A DNA stretch of 64,000 nt. Origin: Pseudomonas saponiphila (GTDB lineage: Bacteria; Pseudomonadota; Gammaproteobacteria; Pseudomonadales; Pseudomonadaceae). The position numbers were made by a program, and so were the translations under genes. The notes under the pieces are model-generated. The model did no database searches and had not been told where the DNA came from. It saw only the letters and a program-made list of their open reading frames with translations. Within the stretch, counting starts at the first letter, position 1. Each line of letters begins with the position of its first letter. Below, piece after piece: positions 8,635 through 18,402 of the stretch. The DNA lies in contig NZ_FNTJ01000001.1 in NCBI RefSeq assembly GCF_900105185.1, forward strand, positions 2,314,501 to 2,378,500. Direction: 5' to 3'.

Positions 8635-10071
8635 ATGTCCCTACAAGAACAACAGACCGACTTGCGCGGCGGCTTCAAGCAAGAAATGCAGACACGGCAC
8701 ATTGTCATGCTCGCCCTCGGCGGGGTGATCGGCACCGGACTGTTCCTCACTTCCGGCTACACGGTGAACCAGGCCGGTCCGCTGGGCGCGGTGATCGCCT
8801 ACATCATCGGCGCGCTGATGGTGTACCTGGTGATGATGTGCCTGGGCGAACTGGCGGTGCAGATGCCCGAGACCGGCTCCTTCAGCACCTACGCCACACG
8901 CTTTCTCGGCCCTGGCACCGGCTACACCGTGGCCTGGCTGTACTGGCTGACCTGGACCGTGGCCATCGGCTCGGAATTCACCGCCGCCGGCATCCTCATG
9001 GCCCGCTGGTTCCCCGAGACCCCGGTGTGGATCTGGAGCGCGCTGTTCGCCATGGTGGTGTTCCTGTCCAACGTGGTGTCGGTGCGGCTGTTCGCCGAAA
9101 CCGAGTTCTGGCTGTCGCTGGTCAAGGTGGTCACCGTGCTGGCGTTCCTGGCAGTGGGTTGCGGGGCGATCCTCGGCTTTCTGCACATCGACCAGGCCCA
9201 CAGCATCGGCCTGAGCAACTTCACCCGCGAGGGGCTGTTCCCCACCGGCTTCATGCCGATCGCCATGACCCTGCTGGCGGTGGCCTTCGCCTTCTCCGGC
9301 ACCGAGCTGATCGGTATCGCCGCTGGCGAAACTCGTGACCCGCAACGCAACGTGCCACGGGCGATCCGCACCACGGTGCTGCGCCTGGCGATCTTCTTCG
9401 TCGGCACCATCTTCGTTCTCGCGACTCTGTTGCCCCGGGAGCAGGCCGGTCTGGTGGAAAGTCCGTTCGTCACGGTGTTCACCTACATCGGCATTCCCTA
9501 CTCGGCCGACATCATGAACTTCGTGATCATCAGCGCGCTGCTGTCCGCCGCCAACTCCGGGTTGTACGCCGCCTCGCGGATGCTCTGGACCCTGAGCGAC
9601 CAGGGCCATTTGCCCAAGCAGTTCTCGGCCCTGACCCGCATGGGCACGCCGCTCAACGCGATCATCGTGAGCATGGCCGGCGGCGCCGCTTCGCTGCTCA
9701 GCAGCGTGTTCGCCCCGGACACCATCTACCTGGCCCTGGTGTCGATTTCCGGGCTGGCGGTAGTGGTGGTGTGGATGAGCATCGCCGCCAGCCAGATCGC
9801 CTTCCGCCGTCACTATGTGGCCAACGGCGGTGATGTGCGCGATCTGAAGTTCCGTGTCCGTGGCTACCCCTGGGTGCCGCTGGGTGCACTGTTCTGTTGC
9901 GCCCTGGCTTGTATCGGCATCGGCTTCGACCCCGAGCAGCGGGTGGCCCTGTACTTCGGTGTGCCGTTCATCGCCTGGTGCTACTTCGTGTATTACATTA
10001 CCCGCAGTAGCCGCCAGCGGCGCCTGGCCCTGGCACCCCTGGCACGCTCGTCCGATGCCCTGCCGGGCTGA
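8635..10071 (+). CDS. Amino-acid permease, MmuP-like (APC superfamily)
   Basis: This is a 478-residue permease with about twelve membrane helices. The N-terminal signature [16 protein letters not shown], then [15 protein letters not shown] and [18 protein letters not shown], with [14 protein letters not shown] in helix 6, closely resembles the S-methylmethionine permease MmuP of E. coli. Substrate is therefore probably S-methylmethionine or another amino acid, and this is inference. The ATG at 8635 was preferred to upstream ATGs because relatives begin close to it. It lies between the cystathionine gamma-synthase-like gene and a LysR regulator, all rightward. Confidence 0.88.
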   Translation: MSLQEQQTDLRGGFKQEMQTRHIVMLALGGVIGTGLFLTSGYTVNQAGPLGAVIAYIIGALMVYLVMMCLGELAVQMPETGSFSTYATRFLGPGTGYTVAWLYWLTWTVAIGSEFTAAGILMARWFPETPVWIWSALFAMVVFLSNVVSVRLFAETEFWLSLVKVVTVLAFLAVGCGAILGFLHIDQAHSIGLSNFTREGLFPTGFMPIAMTLLAVAFAFSGTELIGIAAGETRDPQRNVPRAIRTTVLRLAIFFVGTIFVLATLLPREQAGLVESPFVTVFTYIGIPYSADIMNFVIISALLSAANSGLYAASRMLWTLSDQGHLPKQFSALTRMGTPLNAIIVSMAGGAASLLSSVFAPDTIYLALVSISGLAVVVVWMSIAASQIAFRRHYVANGGDVRDLKFRVRGYPWVPLGALFCCALACIGIGFDPEQRVALYFGVPFIAWCYFVYYITRSSRQRRLALAPLARSSDALPG

Positions 10072-10112
10072 CGGCCGGCAACGGCATCCAGGGTGTTGAT
10101 GAGAGCCAGGCC

Positions 10113-11003
10113 ATGAAGCAGAAAAGCTTGCCCCCGCTGAACTGGCTGCGCGCCTTCGAAGTGTCCGCCCGCTGCCTGAACTTCACCCACGCCGCCGAGG
10201 AGCTGTTCCTCACCCAGGGGGCGGTGAGCCAGCAGATCCGCCAGCTGGAAAGCCACCTCGGGGTGGCGCTGTTCAAGCGCCTGCCCCGGGGCCTGGACCT
10301 GACCGAGGAGGGACGCTCCTACCTGCCGGTGGTGCAGGACGCCATCACCCGGCTGGCGGTGGGCACCAACGAGATTTTCGGCCAGCACCAGCACCGGCCG
10401 ATCAAGGTGCGCGGCAGCCTGGCGTTCTTCGTCCACTGGCTGGCGCCCAAGCTGGCGGATTTCCAGCAGGGCCATCCGCTGGTGGATATCCGCTACATCA
10501 GCAACATCTGGGTCAAGGAACTGGATGGCGAGGACGACCTGGAAATCCGCTGGGGCCGCGGTCACTGGCCGGGGCTGGTGGCCCAGCGCCTGACCTGGGA
10601 CAGCCTGTTCCCGGTCTGCGCACCGGCCTTGCTGGCGCGCCTGCCGCTGCAGGTGCCGGACGATCTGGCCCGCCATCAACTGCTGCATGTGCTGGGCTAT
10701 GAAGAGGGCTGGGGCTACTGGCTTGAACGGGCCGGCGCTAGCCGCGTGGACTCGTCCCGGGGCATGCAGTTCGACACCCTGATCTCGACCCTGCGCATGG
10801 CCGAGCTGGGGCAGGGCGTGGCCCTGGCCCGTTCCTCGATGGTCGCCGACATGCTGGCCGACGGGCGTCTGCTGGAGCCCTTCGAGCAGCGTATCGAGGC
10901 CAGCGAATCCTTTTACCTGGTGCGCGGCGCCGATGCCGAGCAACACCCCGATGCGCTGAAGTTTTCCACCTGGCTGGTGGAGCAGGCCCATCGCTACAAA
11001 TGA
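10113..11003 (+). CDS. LysR-family regulator (GcvA-like)
   Basis: The protein has 296 residues. It starts with the GcvA-type opening LPPLNWLRAFEVSARCLNFT and the helix-turn-helix region LTQGAVSQQIRQLESHLG, followed by a periplasmic-binding-protein-like effector domain. It is encoded about 40 bp after the permease and 16 bp before the threonine-synthase-like gene on the same strand. It could regulate either or both. The inducer is unknown. Confidence 0.9.
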   Translation: MKQKSLPPLNWLRAFEVSARCLNFTHAAEELFLTQGAVSQQIRQLESHLGVALFKRLPRGLDLTEEGRSYLPVVQDAITRLAVGTNEIFGQHQHRPIKVRGSLAFFVHWLAPKLADFQQGHPLVDIRYISNIWVKELDGEDDLEIRWGRGHWPGLVAQRLTWDSLFPVCAPALLARLPLQVPDDLARHQLLHVLGYEEGWGYWLERAGASRVDSSRGMQFDTLISTLRMAELGQGVALARSSMVADMLADGRLLEPFEQRIEASESFYLVRGADAEQHPDALKFSTWLVEQAHRYK

Positions 11004-11019
11004 CTGGCCGGAGCCAAGC

Positions 11020-12396
11020 ATGCGCTATGTGAGTACCCGCAGTGCCGCCGAACAGGTGGATTTTGCAACCGTGGTCCTGTCCGGCGTGGCCGCCGACGGC
11101 GGGCTTTATGTGCCGCAGCGGCTGCCGTGTTTCAGCCCCCAGGAAATAGCCAACTGGTCGACCCTGGATTACCCCGAACTGGCCTTTCGCGTGCTCAGCC
11201 CCTTTGTCGGCGACAGCCTGCCCGAGGCCGATTTCAAGGCGTTGCTGCACAGGGCCTACAGCGGTTTTGGCCATCGCGCGGTGGCGCCCCTGCGGCAGAT
11301 CGATCGCAACGAATGGCTGCTGGAGCTGTTTCATGGCCCCAGCGGTTCGGCCAAGGACTTTGCCGCGCGCCTGCAGGCCCAGCTGGTGAGCTACTTTCTC
11401 CAGCGCCGGCAGCGTCGCGGGGTGCTGGTGGGCGCCAGTAACGGCGACACCGGGCTGGCGGCAATCGACGCCTTCAAGGACTGCCCGCAGACCCAGGTGC
11501 TGGTGTTCTATCCGCAAAACGCCGTGCCCGAGCAGCAGGGGCGGCAGTTGCAGGCGGCCCATCACCCGGGGCTGTGGCGCTTTGCGGTGCAGGGCAGTTT
11601 CGACGACTGCCAGACCCTGGTCAGCCGCCTGCTGCGCCAGTGGCCGTTGCCCGAGCACGAGGCAATCGGCTTCAACTCCAGCAACTGGGTGGGGGTCATG
11701 GCCCAGCTGGTGCTGTATTTCCATGCCGTGCTGCAACTGGGCGGCGGCCAGCGGCCCATCGGCTTCAGCGTGCCGGCGGCGAGTTTCGCCGAAGTCTATG
11801 CCGGCTACATCGTGCAGAAGATGGGCCTGCCGATCACCCAGATGATTGTCGCCACCAATAGCAATGACGCGCTGCATCAGCTGTTCCTGAAGAACCGCTA
11901 CTCCCGCGGGCAGGCCCGCCAGAGCCTGTCGCCGGCCATGGACCTGTCGCTGTTCGCCAACCTCGAACGCCTGGTCTGGGAGCTGTATGGCCAGGACCCG
12001 CAGGCAGTGGCGGCGCTGATGCGCGGGTTCGAGGACAGCGGCGAGATGAGCCTGAACAACGAGGCCTGGCTGCAGGCGCGGATGATCATCGACTCCTATT
12101 CGGTGAGCGACGAAGAGACCGGCAAGGAGATCGTCAGCCTGTATCGGGACACCGGCTACGTCATCGATCCCCATGCCGCCACCGGGGTTCTGGCGGCGCG
12201 CCTGTACCGCCGCAGCCTGGTGGCGCCGATGGTCACCCTGGGGGAAATCGCCCCGGCCAAGTCGGCACGGCTGCTGGGTGAGCTGGGCATTCCCGGGGTG
12301 GTCCCGCCAGCGGTGGTAGCGCCCTCGACGCAGCAATGGCAGACCCTGGCGGCGGATGATTTTGCCGCGCTGCTGCATAGCCTGAAGGCACTATGA
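11020..12396 (+). CDS. Threonine-synthase-like PLP enzyme
   Basis: The product has 458 residues and follows the ThrC layout: VDFATVVLSGVAADGGLYVPQ at the start, the cofactor lysine in FHGPSGSAKDFAARL, and a phosphate-cup loop GASNGDTGLAA. The usual sequence around the lysine is GPTLAFKD, and the change here (GPSGSAKD) suggests a divergent subgroup. It may act as a second threonine synthase or on a related phospho-amino acid. It follows a LysR gene and precedes an Lrp-type regulator and homoserine dehydrogenase, so a role near the aspartate-family pathway is likely. Confidence 0.85.
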   Translation: MRYVSTRSAAEQVDFATVVLSGVAADGGLYVPQRLPCFSPQEIANWSTLDYPELAFRVLSPFVGDSLPEADFKALLHRAYSGFGHRAVAPLRQIDRNEWLLELFHGPSGSAKDFAARLQAQLVSYFLQRRQRRGVLVGASNGDTGLAAIDAFKDCPQTQVLVFYPQNAVPEQQGRQLQAAHHPGLWRFAVQGSFDDCQTLVSRLLRQWPLPEHEAIGFNSSNWVGVMAQLVLYFHAVLQLGGGQRPIGFSVPAASFAEVYAGYIVQKMGLPITQMIVATNSNDALHQLFLKNRYSRGQARQSLSPAMDLSLFANLERLVWELYGQDPQAVAALMRGFEDSGEMSLNNEAWLQARMIIDSYSVSDEETGKEIVSLYRDTGYVIDPHAATGVLAARLYRRSLVAPMVTLGEIAPAKSARLLGELGIPGVVPPAVVAPSTQQWQTLAADDFAALLHSLKAL

Positions 12397-12418
12397 TGGA
12401 CCGGTTCAAGGGGGCTGC

Positions 12419-12856
12419 ATGAAGCGGATTCTCGATCCTCTGGACGAGCGCATCCTGGCCGAGCTGAGCGTCAATGCCCGGGCGGCCCACGCCGAGCTGG
12501 CGGCCAAGGTCAACCTGTCGCGCAACGCCGTGCGCCAGCGCATCGAACGCCTGGAGCGCGACGGCGCGATCCAGGGCTACACCATTCGCGTGGGCGAGGG
12601 GCGCGGGGCGGACACCCGGATCAATGCGCTGATCTTCGTCTACCGCTACGACCGCATGCGCGGCGCCGAGGTATTGCAGGCCTTGCGGGCCATGCCGGAG
12701 ATCGTCCAGTGCGAAGTGCTCAGCGGCGAGTTCGACGTGCTGGTGCGGGTCAGCGCCGCCACCGCGGAGCGGGTGCACCGGGTATGGAACGACATCGCCG
12801 CCTTGCCGGGGGTGGAAAATACCGTGACTTCCTTTGTCTTGTCGTCGGTGAGCTAG
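12419..12856 (+). CDS. Lrp/AsnC-family regulator
   Basis: This is a 145-residue Lrp/AsnC-type regulator. It has an N-terminal winged helix (LDERILAELSVNARAAHAELAAKVNLSRNAVRQRIERLE, described here in parts) and a C-terminal RAM domain with VQCEVLSGEFDVLVRV. These proteins sense amino acids as octamers or dimers. It is followed by a strong terminator and then the homoserine dehydrogenase and aldehyde dehydrogenase genes, which it may control. Confidence 0.92.
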   Translation: MKRILDPLDERILAELSVNARAAHAELAAKVNLSRNAVRQRIERLERDGAIQGYTIRVGEGRGADTRINALIFVYRYDRMRGAEVLQALRAMPEIVQCEVLSGEFDVLVRVSAATAERVHRVWNDIAALPGVENTVTSFVLSSVS

Positions 12857-12872
12857 GGCGCTGTTCGCCATG

Positions 12873-12902
12873 AAAAAAAGCCAACGCACGTTGGCTTTTT
12901 TT
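12873..12902 (+). terminator. Rho-independent terminator after the Lrp gene
   Basis: The inverted repeat GCCAAC-GCAC-GTTGGC is flanked by seven A on the left and seven T on the right. The hairpin ends the transcript of the 7208-12856 gene run and could also act on the other strand. Confidence 0.9.
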
Positions 12903-13033
12903 ATGCCCGCTCACCTGGCTCCAGGCTTGAGCAAAATGCTCAGCAAATACAGCAAAACGGCATATTTCACTGCCCGGCCCCGGCCCCTAACCTTGTGTCC
13001 ATCAGCTTTCAACCCGGATGGAACACAACAAAA

Positions 13034-14077
13034 ATGACTGAATACAACATTGCCCTGGTGGGCTTCGGCGGGGTCAATCGGGCCCTGGCGCAATTGATTG
13101 CCGAGCGCAATCAGGCATGGAAAAAACAACTGGGCTTCAGCCTGAAAATCGTCGGCATCAGCGATCTGTTCCTCGGTTCCATCGTCGCTCCACAGGGGCT
13201 GGATGCTGGTCTGCTGAGCAAGCTGCCGGCAACCAAAGGCGCCCTGGCGCAACTGCCGGGCGGCCAGGTGGAGGCGCTCAACGAGCAGGTGATCAAGGAC
13301 TCCGGCGCCGACATCATCGCCGAGGCCACCTTCACCAATCCGGTGGACGGCGAGCCGGCCAGCACCTTCTGCCGCTGGGCTCTGGAGCAGGGTAAGCATG
13401 TGGTGACCACCAACAAGGGGCCGATCGCCTTGCACGGCGCCGAGCTCAAGGCCCTGGCCCAGCGCAATCAGGCGGCGTTCGAGTACGAAGGCGCGGTGAT
13501 GAGCGGCACTCCGGTGATCCGCATGGCCAAGCAGTCCCTGGCGGGCAGCGAGCTGTCGGGTTTCGAGGGGATTCTCAATGGCACTTCCAACTTTGTGCTG
13601 ACCCGCATGGACGCCGGCCTGGGCTTTGCCGAGGCGGTGGCCGAGGCCCAGGCCTTGGGCTATGCCGAGGCTGATCCGACGGCGGATGTCGAAGGTTTTG
13701 ACGTGCGCTTGAAGGTGGTGATCCTGGCCAACGAACTGCTCGGTGCACAGCTGACCGTCAGTGATGTCAGTTGCCGCGGCATCTCCGGCCTGACGGCCGC
13801 GGATCTGGAGCAGGCCCGGGCCGAGGGCGCGCGCTGGAAGCTCATCGGGTCGGCCCAACGCCTGGCCGATGGCTCGCTGCAGGCCAGTGTCGAGCCGCGG
13901 CTGTTGCCCCTGGCCCATCCGCTGGCGGGGATTGGCGGGGCGATCAACGCGGTGTCGTTCAACACCGAACTGCTGGGCGCGGTGACGGTGTCCGGACCGG
14001 GCGCCGGGCGCATCGAGACGGCCTTTGCCTTGCTCTCGGACATCATCCACATCCATCAGTCGCGCACCTGCCGCTAG
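13034..14077 (+). CDS. Homoserine dehydrogenase
   Basis: The protein has 347 residues without a C-terminal ACT domain. It has the NAD(P)-binding motif ALVGFGGVNRALAQL and EATFTNPVDGEPA. The substrate-site sequence SGTPVIRMAKQSLAGSEL, then FEGILNGTSNFVLTRM and EADPTADVEGFDVRLKVVIL, is the family signature including the catalytic Lys/Asp region. It should reduce aspartate semialdehyde to homoserine, or run in reverse for homoserine catabolism. The ATG at 13034 begins right at the Rossmann fold. Only 9 bp separate it from the aldehyde dehydrogenase gene, suggesting a two-gene operon, possibly for homoserine use. Confidence 0.9.
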   Translation: MTEYNIALVGFGGVNRALAQLIAERNQAWKKQLGFSLKIVGISDLFLGSIVAPQGLDAGLLSKLPATKGALAQLPGGQVEALNEQVIKDSGADIIAEATFTNPVDGEPASTFCRWALEQGKHVVTTNKGPIALHGAELKALAQRNQAAFEYEGAVMSGTPVIRMAKQSLAGSELSGFEGILNGTSNFVLTRMDAGLGFAEAVAEAQALGYAEADPTADVEGFDVRLKVVILANELLGAQLTVSDVSCRGISGLTAADLEQARAEGARWKLIGSAQRLADGSLQASVEPRLLPLAHPLAGIGGAINAVSFNTELLGAVTVSGPGAGRIETAFALLSDIIHIHQSRTCR

Positions 14078-14086
14078 GAGCCTCCC

Positions 14087-15493
14087 ATGAACCTGTCACG
14101 CCTGGCGCCGGTCGCCGATTCGATTGACGTTTGCAGCCCCTTCGATGGTCGGCTGATCGGGACGGTGCCACGCCTCGATGCCGGTGCCGTGCCCTACCTG
14201 TTGCAGCAAGCCCGCCAGGGCGTCAGCGACTGCGCGGCGCTGCCGCGTTATCAGCGGGCACGGATTCTGGAGCGGGCGGCCTTGAACATCGAGCGCGATG
14301 CCGAGCACTTTGCCCGGCTGATCGTCGATGAAGCGGGCAAGACCCTGAAACAGGCGCAGAAGGAGGTCAAGCGCTGCGTCAACACCCTCAGGCTGTCGGC
14401 CGAAGAGGCCAAGCGCAATGCCGGCGAGGTGCTGCCCTTCGATGCTTATGAAGGTTCGGAAAACCGTCAGGGCTGGTTCTCCCGCGAACCTCTGGGACTG
14501 ATCCTGGCGATCACCCCCTACAACGATCCGCTGAACCTGGTGACGCACAAGCTGGGCCCGGCCATCGCCGGGGGTAACGGGGTGATCCTCAAGCCGTCGG
14601 AGCTGGCGCCGCTGTCGGCGATCAAGCTGGTGGACTACTTGCGCGATGCCGGGCTGCCGGCTTCGGTGGTGACCCTGGCCACCGGCGGCGCGGAGCTGGG
14701 CAAGGCCCTGGTGGCGGCCCGCGAGGTGCGGATGATTTCCTTCACCGGCGGCTTTGTCACCGGCGAGCAGATCGCCCGCAGCGCCGGCCTGAAGAAGCTG
14801 GCCATGGACCTGGGGGGCAACGCGCCGGTGATCGTCATGGCCGACTGCGACCTGGTGGCGACGGTGGAAAGCTGCGTGTCCGGGGCGTTCTGGGCCGCGG
14901 GGCAGAACTGCATCGGCACTCAGCGCCTGCTGGTCCAGGCCTCGATCTACGAGGCGTTTCGCGAGGCCTTTGTGCGCCTGGCCCGGGAGCAGGTCAGCGG
15001 CGATCCATTGGCCGACAGCACGGATATCGGGCCGATGATCAGCCTGCAGGCGGCGCAGAACGCGCAGAAGGTCGTGGATGAAGCGCTGCAGCAGGGCGCG
15101 CGGCTGCTCTGCGGGCATCAGCGCCGGGGTTCCTGCTACGCCGCCACGGTGCTGGAGAATGTCGACCACGGCAGTCGGCTGTGGCAGGACGAGGTCTTTG
15201 CGCCGGTGGTGGTCTTGCAGCCGTTCGACGATCTGGATCAGGCCATCGCCTTGGCCAATCAGCCCGAATACAGCCTGCATGCGGGGATTTTCACCAACGA
15301 TCTGCGCACCGCCATGGACGCTGCGCGGCGGATCGAGGCAGGCGGGGTGATGATCAACGATTCGTCCGATTACCGTTTCGATGCCATGCCGTTTGGCGGT
15401 TTCAAGTACGGCAGCCTGGGCCGCGAAGGGGTGCGTTTCGCCTATGAGGAAATGACCCAGCCCAAGGTGGTGTGCCTCAACCGCCTGAGCTGA
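14087..15493 (+). CDS. NAD(P)-dependent aldehyde dehydrogenase
   Basis: This is a 468-residue ALDH-superfamily enzyme. It shows the cofactor loop ([19 protein letters not shown]), the glycine motif [12 protein letters not shown], the catalytic cysteine in [11 protein letters not shown] and the C-terminal [16 protein letters not shown]. The usual general-base Glu in the LELGG motif is Asp here ([12 protein letters not shown]). That is a conservative but notable change and may mark an acylating or phosphonate-type subgroup. Context after homoserine dehydrogenase suggests oxidation of aspartate semialdehyde or a derived aldehyde. The real substrate is unknown. Confidence 0.88.
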   Translation: MNLSRLAPVADSIDVCSPFDGRLIGTVPRLDAGAVPYLLQQARQGVSDCAALPRYQRARILERAALNIERDAEHFARLIVDEAGKTLKQAQKEVKRCVNTLRLSAEEAKRNAGEVLPFDAYEGSENRQGWFSREPLGLILAITPYNDPLNLVTHKLGPAIAGGNGVILKPSELAPLSAIKLVDYLRDAGLPASVVTLATGGAELGKALVAAREVRMISFTGGFVTGEQIARSAGLKKLAMDLGGNAPVIVMADCDLVATVESCVSGAFWAAGQNCIGTQRLLVQASIYEAFREAFVRLAREQVSGDPLADSTDIGPMISLQAAQNAQKVVDEALQQGARLLCGHQRRGSCYAATVLENVDHGSRLWQDEVFAPVVVLQPFDDLDQAIALANQPEYSLHAGIFTNDLRTAMDAARRIEAGGVMINDSSDYRFDAMPFGGFKYGSLGREGVRFAYEEMTQPKVVCLNRLS

Positions 15494-15525
15494 GGCCGAT
15501 TGCAGCAACACGACAGGTCGTCGGG

Positions 15526-15562
15526 CACCGGGCAGGTTTGGTCACCTGCCCGGTGTTTTTTT
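15526..15562 (+). terminator. Strong Rho-independent terminator
   Basis: A perfect 12-bp stem (CACCGGGCAGGT with ACCTGCCCGGTG) and a six-base loop are followed by seven T. It ends the homoserine dehydrogenase/ALDH transcript. Confidence 0.95.
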
Positions 15563-15601
15563 GCTGGCCACGGTGCGGCGTCCAGGCCCGGGGAGCGTTG
15601 T

Positions 15602-15796
15602 TCAGTCGTGCAGCAGGGTCGAGCCGTACTGGTTGAAGCTATTACCCAGGGCAGTGTTGCCATTGGGGTTCAGATTGCTCACGCCACCGCCAAGCCGGCA
15701 CTTGTCCGAATAGCAGCTGTGGGTTGTCGCACTGGAGCAGGCGCCCAGCAGAAGGGTGGCGCTGACCAGCAGCACCTTGAGGCAGCTCAACTTCAT
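15602..15796 (-). CDS. Small lipoprotein of unknown function
   Basis: The product has 64 residues: a signal peptide MKLSCLKVLLVSATLLLGAC with lipobox LLGAC, then a short polar mature part with two cysteines and Asn/Gly-rich sequence. The ATG at 15796 was chosen because GGAG lies nine bases upstream; an ATG at 15805 would overlap that site. It converges on the ALDH terminator. I do not recognise a family. Confidence 0.65.
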   Translation of the reverse strand: MKLSCLKVLLVSATLLLGACSSATTHSCYSDKCRLGGGVSNLNPNGNTALGNSFNQYGSTLLHD

Positions 15797-16016
15797 TTTC
15801 AGCATCTCCAGACCAGAACCACGGATCGATCCAAGTAGGACGTCATCTTACTCTGTTACATGTTGATACAGATTGCCAATGATGCTGGCCCGAAAAAATA
15901 CTTTTCGCGGCCGCCGGCTGCGTTTTTGCCCGGCGTGCCTCTTGTAGCCCATGGAATTGTTTCCCCGGGCGAGACCCGGTAGAAAGGCGCAACGCATTCA
16001 GAAAATAGATACCGGT

Positions 16017-16901
16017 ATGAGCAACATCGAGAAACCCAATAGCCGCCTGTTCGACCTCGACTTGCTGCGAGCCATTGTCACGGTGGCCGATTGTGGCAGT
16101 TTCACCACGGCGGCCAGTCGCCTGCACTCGACCCAATCCACCGTCAGCCAGAAGATCCGCCGCCTGGAGGAAATGGCCGGGCATCGGCTGCTGGAACGCG
16201 GCAATCGCGACGTACTGCCCACCGATGCCGGCGCCACGCTGCTGGGATATGCCCGGCGCCTGCTGGCGCTGAATGACGAGATGCTTGAGGCGCTGTCCGG
16301 CGCGACGGTGGCGCTGACGGTGCGGATCGGCGTGCCGGATGACTTTGCCGCCGGGCGCACCACCGAGCAGTTGGCCGCCTTCAACCGCCGCTATCCCCAG
16401 GTCAAGCTGGAAGTCACCAGCGGCATGAGTCGCGACCTGAGCGCCAGCTATGACCGCGGCGAACTGGACCTGGTGGTGCTCAAGCAACTGCGCAATAGCC
16501 GCGAGGCCCTCGGCTGCTGGCCGGAGAAGACCCGCTGGGTGGACAGCGCGAAAAATCCCTGCATCGACCTCGACCCGCTGCCTATCGTCACCTTCCCGCC
16601 GCGTGGGGTGTACCGCGATGAAATGATCAATGCCCTGGAGTCCATCGGACGGCGCTGGCACATCAGTTTCACCAGTTCCAGCCTCAGTGGCCTGCAGTCG
16701 GCGATTGCCGATGGCATGGGCATCGGCCTGCTGCCGTTGCGCGCAGTGACGGCGGGGCATCAGGTGCTGGCCCGCAGCACCGGGCTGCCATCGGTGGATG
16801 TGTTCGAGGTGGCGTTGCTGCACCGTCCGGCGGCGGATCCCATGGTCAAGGAGCTGGCCCGGGTATTGTCTCGGGTGCTGGCCCAGGACACCCGGGGCTG
16901 A
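16017..16901 (+). CDS. LysR-family regulator
   Basis: This regulator has 294 residues. An N-terminal helix-turn-helix (FDLDLLRAIVTVADCGSF, TQSTVSQKIRRLEE) is followed by a type-2 periplasmic-binding-like effector domain (LTVRIGVPDDFAAG). It lies 187 bp upstream of, and co-oriented with, the AllE-like gene, which may be its target. The ATG at 16017 was taken because the longer frame adds an unusual N-terminus. Confidence 0.88.
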   Translation: MSNIEKPNSRLFDLDLLRAIVTVADCGSFTTAASRLHSTQSTVSQKIRRLEEMAGHRLLERGNRDVLPTDAGATLLGYARRLLALNDEMLEALSGATVALTVRIGVPDDFAAGRTTEQLAAFNRRYPQVKLEVTSGMSRDLSASYDRGELDLVVLKQLRNSREALGCWPEKTRWVDSAKNPCIDLDPLPIVTFPPRGVYRDEMINALESIGRRWHISFTSSSLSGLQSAIADGMGIGLLPLRAVTAGHQVLARSTGLPSVDVFEVALLHRPAADPMVKELARVLSRVLAQDTRG

Positions 16902-17088
16902 GCCTGTTTGGTATTTGATAAATGAATATGCCGGATTTCGGTATTTAATTTGTGCATGAAGGCGGCCCTGGATATCGTGGTGCCCAGCCGTGGTCCGCGC
17001 CGCGCTCCGTGGTGCGTCGACCCGCAGCTTTGTTCACCCTGGCGGCGCTGCTGCACGGGGCAGCAAAACAACAATGAGGAGAGTCTCG

Positions 17089-17925
<837 letters not shown>

Positions 17926-17983
17926 TCCAACGGCAGGGCAGGGGCGCTTAAGGCCTCTGCATGGCTGGATGGCCAACCACGAG

Positions 17984-18015
17984 AACCGGCGACCATTCGC
18001 CGGTTTTCTTTTTTC
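17984..18015 (+). terminator. Rho-independent terminator after allE
   Basis: The stem ACCGGCGA-CCAT-TCGCCGGT is followed by a T-rich run (TTTCTTTTTT). Confidence 0.9.
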
Positions 18016-18153
18016 TGCGGGCTGCGCCCGCCGGGAATATTCAGCGCCGCTACAGGCCATATCGTTGCCTTGCTCAATCCCCTTCACGTCCAGGATCGTT
18101 GCGGGCTTTCTGAAACCGGCAGCAATGCAACAGCGAGCCTGGTTGCAGCGCCA

Positions 18154-18303
18154 TCACATCTCGATGGTCGGCATGGTGCTCTTGCCGCAGCTGATGAGTT
18201 GCCCCGCGGTGACCTGGAGCCCATTGCTGGGTTTCGCGCTGTACCCGGCGAGGAAGCCTGCCATTACCAAGGCCGTGTATAGAATCGATTTTCTCAAGAT
18301 CAT
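18154..18303 (-). CDS. Small secreted hypothetical protein (49 aa)
   Basis: This short frame begins with a convincing export signal (MILRKSILYTALVMAGFLAG) and ends in a polar tail with one cysteine (LISCGKSTMPTIEM). There is no clear ribosome-binding site. It lies between the allE terminator and the left end of the IS1380-type element. I do not recognise a family, and it may be a truncated gene. Confidence 0.4.
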   Translation of the reverse strand: MILRKSILYTALVMAGFLAGYSAKPSNGLQVTAGQLISCGKSTMPTIEM

Positions 18304-18402
18304 GCCGGTGCCCGCTGACGGGTGGATGGGAGCGTGTGCAGCACTGATCCCTGTTCCGGGAAAAGGTTCCTGATGAGCCGGCGCAACGGATAGCAGTTGC
18401 AG

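Noticed and set aside
10738..12378. 546-codon open frame on the minus strand opposite the threonine-synthase-like gene
   Set aside because: Long antisense frames are expected in GC-rich Pseudomonas genes. The translation has no family features and is rich in Gln, His and Arg, as is typical of such shadows.
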